Origin: JAGOBX01 sp036733285
GTDB lineage: Bacteria > JAGOBX01
DNA: 8,285 nt
Assembly: GCA_036733285.1 (NCBI GenBank)
Contig: DAINAU010000180.1
Location: 1 to 8,285 of the forward strand
Direction: 5' to 3'
The translations under genes and the position numbers were made by a program. This document shows positions 6,774 to 8,285 of the stretch, in pieces (position 1 is the first letter of the stretch; each line of letters starts with the position of its first letter). Under the pieces are notes generated by a model. That model was not told where the DNA came from. It did not search any database and saw only the letters and a program-made list of their open reading frames with translations.

Positions 6774-6824
6774 TATTATTGGTTTTCATTTTTTTACTGG
6801 ACAGTTGTGAACAAAACAATAATA
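6774..6824. repeat. long inverted repeat in the convergent corA/lipoprotein gap
   Basis: TATTATTGGTTTT (6774-6786) and AAAACAATAATA (6813-6824) pair over 12 bases with a single bulged G, enclosing a 26-base loop that includes a T run (6789-6795). It ends directly beside the stop codon of the minus-strand gene and lies in a convergent gap, so a role in ending or stabilising one or both transcripts is plausible. No uridine tract immediately follows the stem on either strand, so it is not called a terminator. Confidence 0.4.
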
Positions 6825-7859
6825 TTATTCGATAATCTGATCCGCTTTTTTCATTATTGAATCGGGAATTTTAAAACCGATATTTTTCGCAGTTTTCTTA
6901 TCTATCTTAATTCTTTTTTGAATAGTTTCGGTATTATCAAACGGCATAGAATTTATATCTTCTCCTTTCAAAACCCGTAAAACTATCGAAGCAAATCTTT
7001 GTTTGACTTCTTTGCCGCCGGCAGAATAAGAAATAACGGCTTTTAAATTCGGATCTCCAATTAACCCGAACATTGGAATTTTTTTGGTTTCGGATAATTT
7101 TGATAAAACTACAAGCGTTCGTTCGTCATTAGCGTCGGGAATATGAATCAAAGCGTCAATTTTTTTAGTAATCAACGAATTAACCGCGTCAACGATTTCG
7201 TTCATCGTCGCGTAACCTTGAGATACTATTTCAATATGTTTAGACTTAGCAATATTTGCGAGTTCATCTTTATATGCAACTGATTCATCCTCGCCGATTG
7301 TGAAAACCACGCCGATTTTTTTAATTTTCGGCGAAGCTTCTTTAATTAAATCCAGCAGCCCGTCAATCGGACTTTTAAAATACATACCGCAAAGATTAGG
7401 CAAATGGTCGGTATCGGATTTGCCGCCGCCCAATACGAACGGATTACTGACTATGGCGAATACTTTTTTTAATTCGGGCGCTTTTTGTATGGCATTATAT
7501 AAAACAGGCGCATGAAATGTTATAAGCAAACCTGCTTTATCGTTTTTTGCAAGGTCGATTAAAGCCGGTATATTGCTCATTTCGCTTTGAGCCGAATTCA
7601 TTCTTACTGTATAATCCTGATTTTCTATTATTCCATTCTCAGCAAGTAAAGATTTCATAACCGTAATATATTCGGTTACATAAGTGTCGTCTTTGTTGTC
7701 GTCTTCAAAAGAGACTACGTCGATTTTCAAAGGACTTTTCTGCGCTGGCGCAGTTTGTTCCGCAGGCGGCTGCTGTTGTTCAGCCGCGGGTTTAGAGCAA
7801 CTTGCCAAACTCAAAAAAAACATACAGTAAAATAAACTGATAAAAAATTTTTTTAACAT
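6825..7859 (-). CDS. ABC transporter substrate-binding lipoprotein (ABC_sub_bind family)
   Basis: This is an extracytoplasmic, lipid-anchored binding protein of the ABC_sub_bind family (PF04392, the family of TrpX/YtrX-type solute receptors). Seen: a signal peptide with MLKK and a hydrophobic core, a lipobox L18-A-S-C21, a flexible Ala/Pro/Gln-rich linker (about 22-43), then a two-lobed periplasmic-binding fold: LKIDVVSFEDD (44-54), a GLLITFHAPVLYNAI segment (first-lobe ligand area), VFAIVSNPF, KKIGVVF, KIDALIHIPD, and the C-terminal signature KTAKNIGFKIPDSIMKKADQIIE. The 344-aa length is normal. The ATG has a good ribosome binding site (AAGGAG at 7874-7869, 9 bases upstream). The usual partners, a permease and an ATPase, are not beside it on its downstream side, where the convergent corA lies; they could be elsewhere. 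The ligand is unknown; many relatives bind amino acids or aromatic compounds. Confidence 0.88.
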   Translation of the reverse strand: MLKKFFISLFYCMFFLSLASCSKPAAEQQQPPAEQTAPAQKSPLKIDVVSFEDDNKDDTYVTEYITVMKSLLAENGIIENQDYTVRMNSAQSEMSNIPALIDLAKNDKAGLLITFHAPVLYNAIQKAPELKKVFAIVSNPFVLGGGKSDTDHLPNLCGMYFKSPIDGLLDLIKEASPKIKKIGVVFTIGEDESVAYKDELANIAKSKHIEIVSQGYATMNEIVDAVNSLITKKIDALIHIPDANDERTLVVLSKLSETKKIPMFGLIGDPNLKAVISYSAGGKEVKQRFASIVLRVLKGEDINSMPFDNTETIQKRIKIDKKTAKNIGFKIPDSIMKKADQIIE

Positions 7860-7868
7860 TTTAAATGA

Positions 7869-7874
7869 CTCCTT
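7869..7874 (-). promoter_or_regulatory. Shine-Dalgarno of the substrate-binding lipoprotein gene
   Basis: The minus strand reads AAGGAG, 9 bases before the ATG at 7859. This is the best ribosome binding site in the window and confirms the start. A TTGACA at 7928 to 7923 (minus) could be the -35 of its promoter, but no good -10 lies at normal spacing: the nearest, TATTAT (7899-7894), is 23 bases away. Confidence 0.75.
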
Positions 7875-7921
7875 AAAATAATTTTAAATTTTAATAATAC
7901 ATTTTTTAATATTTTAATAAT

Positions 7922-7950
7922 TTGTCAATCATAAATTTTATTTATATAGT
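7922..7950 (+). promoter_or_regulatory. plus-strand promoter pointing into non-coding DNA
   Basis: TTGTCA (7922-7927) and TATAGT (7945-7950) are separated by exactly 17 bases; each differs from the sigma-70 consensus at one position. Transcription would begin near 7957 and run into the stem-loop region rather than a recognisable gene. The -35 overlaps a minus-strand TTGACA (7928-7923), so the site may serve both directions. Confidence 0.5.
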
Positions 7951-8042
7951 AGCTGAATCGCGGTCAGAAATTGTTCCAAAAATTTTAATAAACTTTTCGC
8001 ATATCATTTGAGGTGTTTATGTGAAAAGTAAATTTTAATTAA

Positions 8043-8079
8043 CGACGCTGAAAGTTGCAACAAGTTGCAAAGAGCGTCG
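8043..8079. repeat. stem-loop 1 of a related pair
   Basis: The outer arms CGACGCT and AGCGTCG (7 bp) enclose 23 bases, in which TTGCAAC and GTTGCAA form an inner 7-bp inverted repeat; AAGTTGCAA also occurs twice as a direct repeat (8052-8060 and 8062-8070). Its flanks, AA before and AATTT after, and the GAA following the left arm, match the stem-loop at 8131-8149. Confidence 0.6.
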
Positions 8080-8091
8080 AATTTTACATAG

Positions 8092-8110
8092 CCGTTGATG
8101 AAATCAACGG
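8092..8110. repeat. perfect 8-bp hairpin with GAA loop
   Basis: CCGTTGAT and ATCAACGG pair perfectly around a 3-base GAA loop and can extend by G-U, A-U and U-A pairs. On the plus strand it is followed by TTAATAAAAAAAT and on the minus strand by TATGTAAAATT, so it lacks the T run of a standard terminator. Confidence 0.6.
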
Positions 8111-8130
8111 TTAATAAAAAAATATGAAAA

Positions 8131-8149
8131 CGACCCTGAATAAGGGTCG
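8131..8149. repeat. stem-loop 2 of a related pair
   Basis: CGACCCT (8131-8137) and AGGGTCG (8143-8149) pair around GAATA. It shares the AA, GAA and AATTT surroundings with stem-loop 1 and differs in one stem base pair (C-G in place of G-C), changed on both arms. The short AATTTC after it is a poor terminator tail. Confidence 0.6.
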
Positions 8150-8285
8150 AATTTCAAGACAGTATTAAATTCAACCCTTTATGCGCGCGAATCCGTATTT
8201 AGTATGACTGAAGCGGCTCCGAATATAGTTCATAAATTCACATAACCAGAAGTCAAATCAGCTAAGTCATTAAAAATAAATAAGA

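Larger units (their letters stand above)
7957..8160 (+). ncRNA. candidate structured non-coding RNA or leader
   Basis: This stretch lies downstream of the promoter at 7922-7950, has no credible reading frame, and contains four stem-loops in a row. They are ACTTTTC/GAAAAGT (7992-7998 with 8023-8029); CGACGCT/AGCGTCG (8043-8049 with 8073-8079), whose loop holds a smaller TTGCAAC/GTTGCAA hairpin; CCGTTGAT/ATCAACGG with a GAA loop (8092-8110); and CGACCCT/AGGGTCG with a 5-base loop (8131-8149). No known RNA family is recognised. It could instead be a long leader of a gene beyond the window, or remnants of repeat elements. The ends are estimates. Confidence 0.35.
7860..8285. other. 426-bp region without a recognisable protein gene
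   Basis: Besides the promoter and stem-loops listed separately, the region contains a near-perfect 14-base direct repeat (7980-7993 and 8030-8043, one mismatch, AT-rich). From 8160 to 8285 there is a stretch with a short GC-rich patch (GCGCGCG near 8183) in which I see no gene, tRNA or known element. The only frame there is a 20-codon minus-strand one without a ribosome binding site. Confidence 0.6.

Noticed and set aside
8092..8122. Rho-independent terminator at the GAA-loop hairpin
   Set aside because: The stem is strong but is followed by an A-rich tract on the plus strand and only scattered T on the minus strand.
8043..8149. CRISPR-like array of palindromic repeats
   Set aside because: The units differ in length and sequence, there are no regular spacers and no cas genes.
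8163..8225. Short minus-strand frame of 20 codons (MNYIRSRF...) near the right edge
   Set aside because: Too short, no ribosome binding site and no recognised motif; not enough to call a gene or a gene remnant.

Overview
The window is AT-rich (roughly 35-40% GC by eye) bacterial DNA. It holds six protein genes or gene parts and two stretches of non-coding DNA with visible structure. An Rnf electron-transport complex points to an anaerobe, and a lipobox-bearing substrate-binding protein fits an ordinary bacterial envelope. The lineage cannot be fixed from sequence reading alone; an uncultured gut- or sediment-type anaerobe, for example Elusimicrobiota-like, is only a guess.

Layout. On the minus strand, 3404 down to 392, lie rnfC, rnfD and rnfG, tightly packed and in the classical order. 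Where rnfE would normally follow, a PotB-like polyamine ABC permease starts 3 bases after the rnfG stop. Its similarity to the family stops at residue 114, about 46 bases from the window edge. On the plus strand, diverging from rnfC across an 83-bp spacer, lies a 742-codon gene that joins an ATP-grasp ligase-type enzyme to an FMN-dependent alpha-hydroxy-acid oxidase-type enzyme. A CorA-type divalent cation channel with a non-canonical GMS signature follows 39 bp later, probably in the same transcript. Converging on corA from the minus strand is a lipoprotein of the ABC_sub_bind (PF04392) family, with no ABC permease or ATPase next to it. The final 426 bp (7860-8285) have no convincing gene. 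They hold a good plus-strand promoter followed by four stem-loops, two of which look like diverged copies with a compensatory base-pair change.

How the parts fit. RnfC, RnfD and RnfG are core subunits of the membrane complex that couples ferredoxin oxidation and NAD reduction to ion pumping. RnfE, RnfA and RnfB must be encoded elsewhere or have been lost. The divergent fusion protein carries a flavin oxidoreductase half and shares the 83-bp control region with rnfC. Both genes have promoter -10 boxes so close to their ATG that their messages should be leaderless or nearly so, and a 22-bp inverted repeat sits between the promoters. The most unusual items are the ATP-grasp/FMN-oxidase fusion, the atypical end of the rnf cluster and the structured, promoter-bearing region at 7922-8150.
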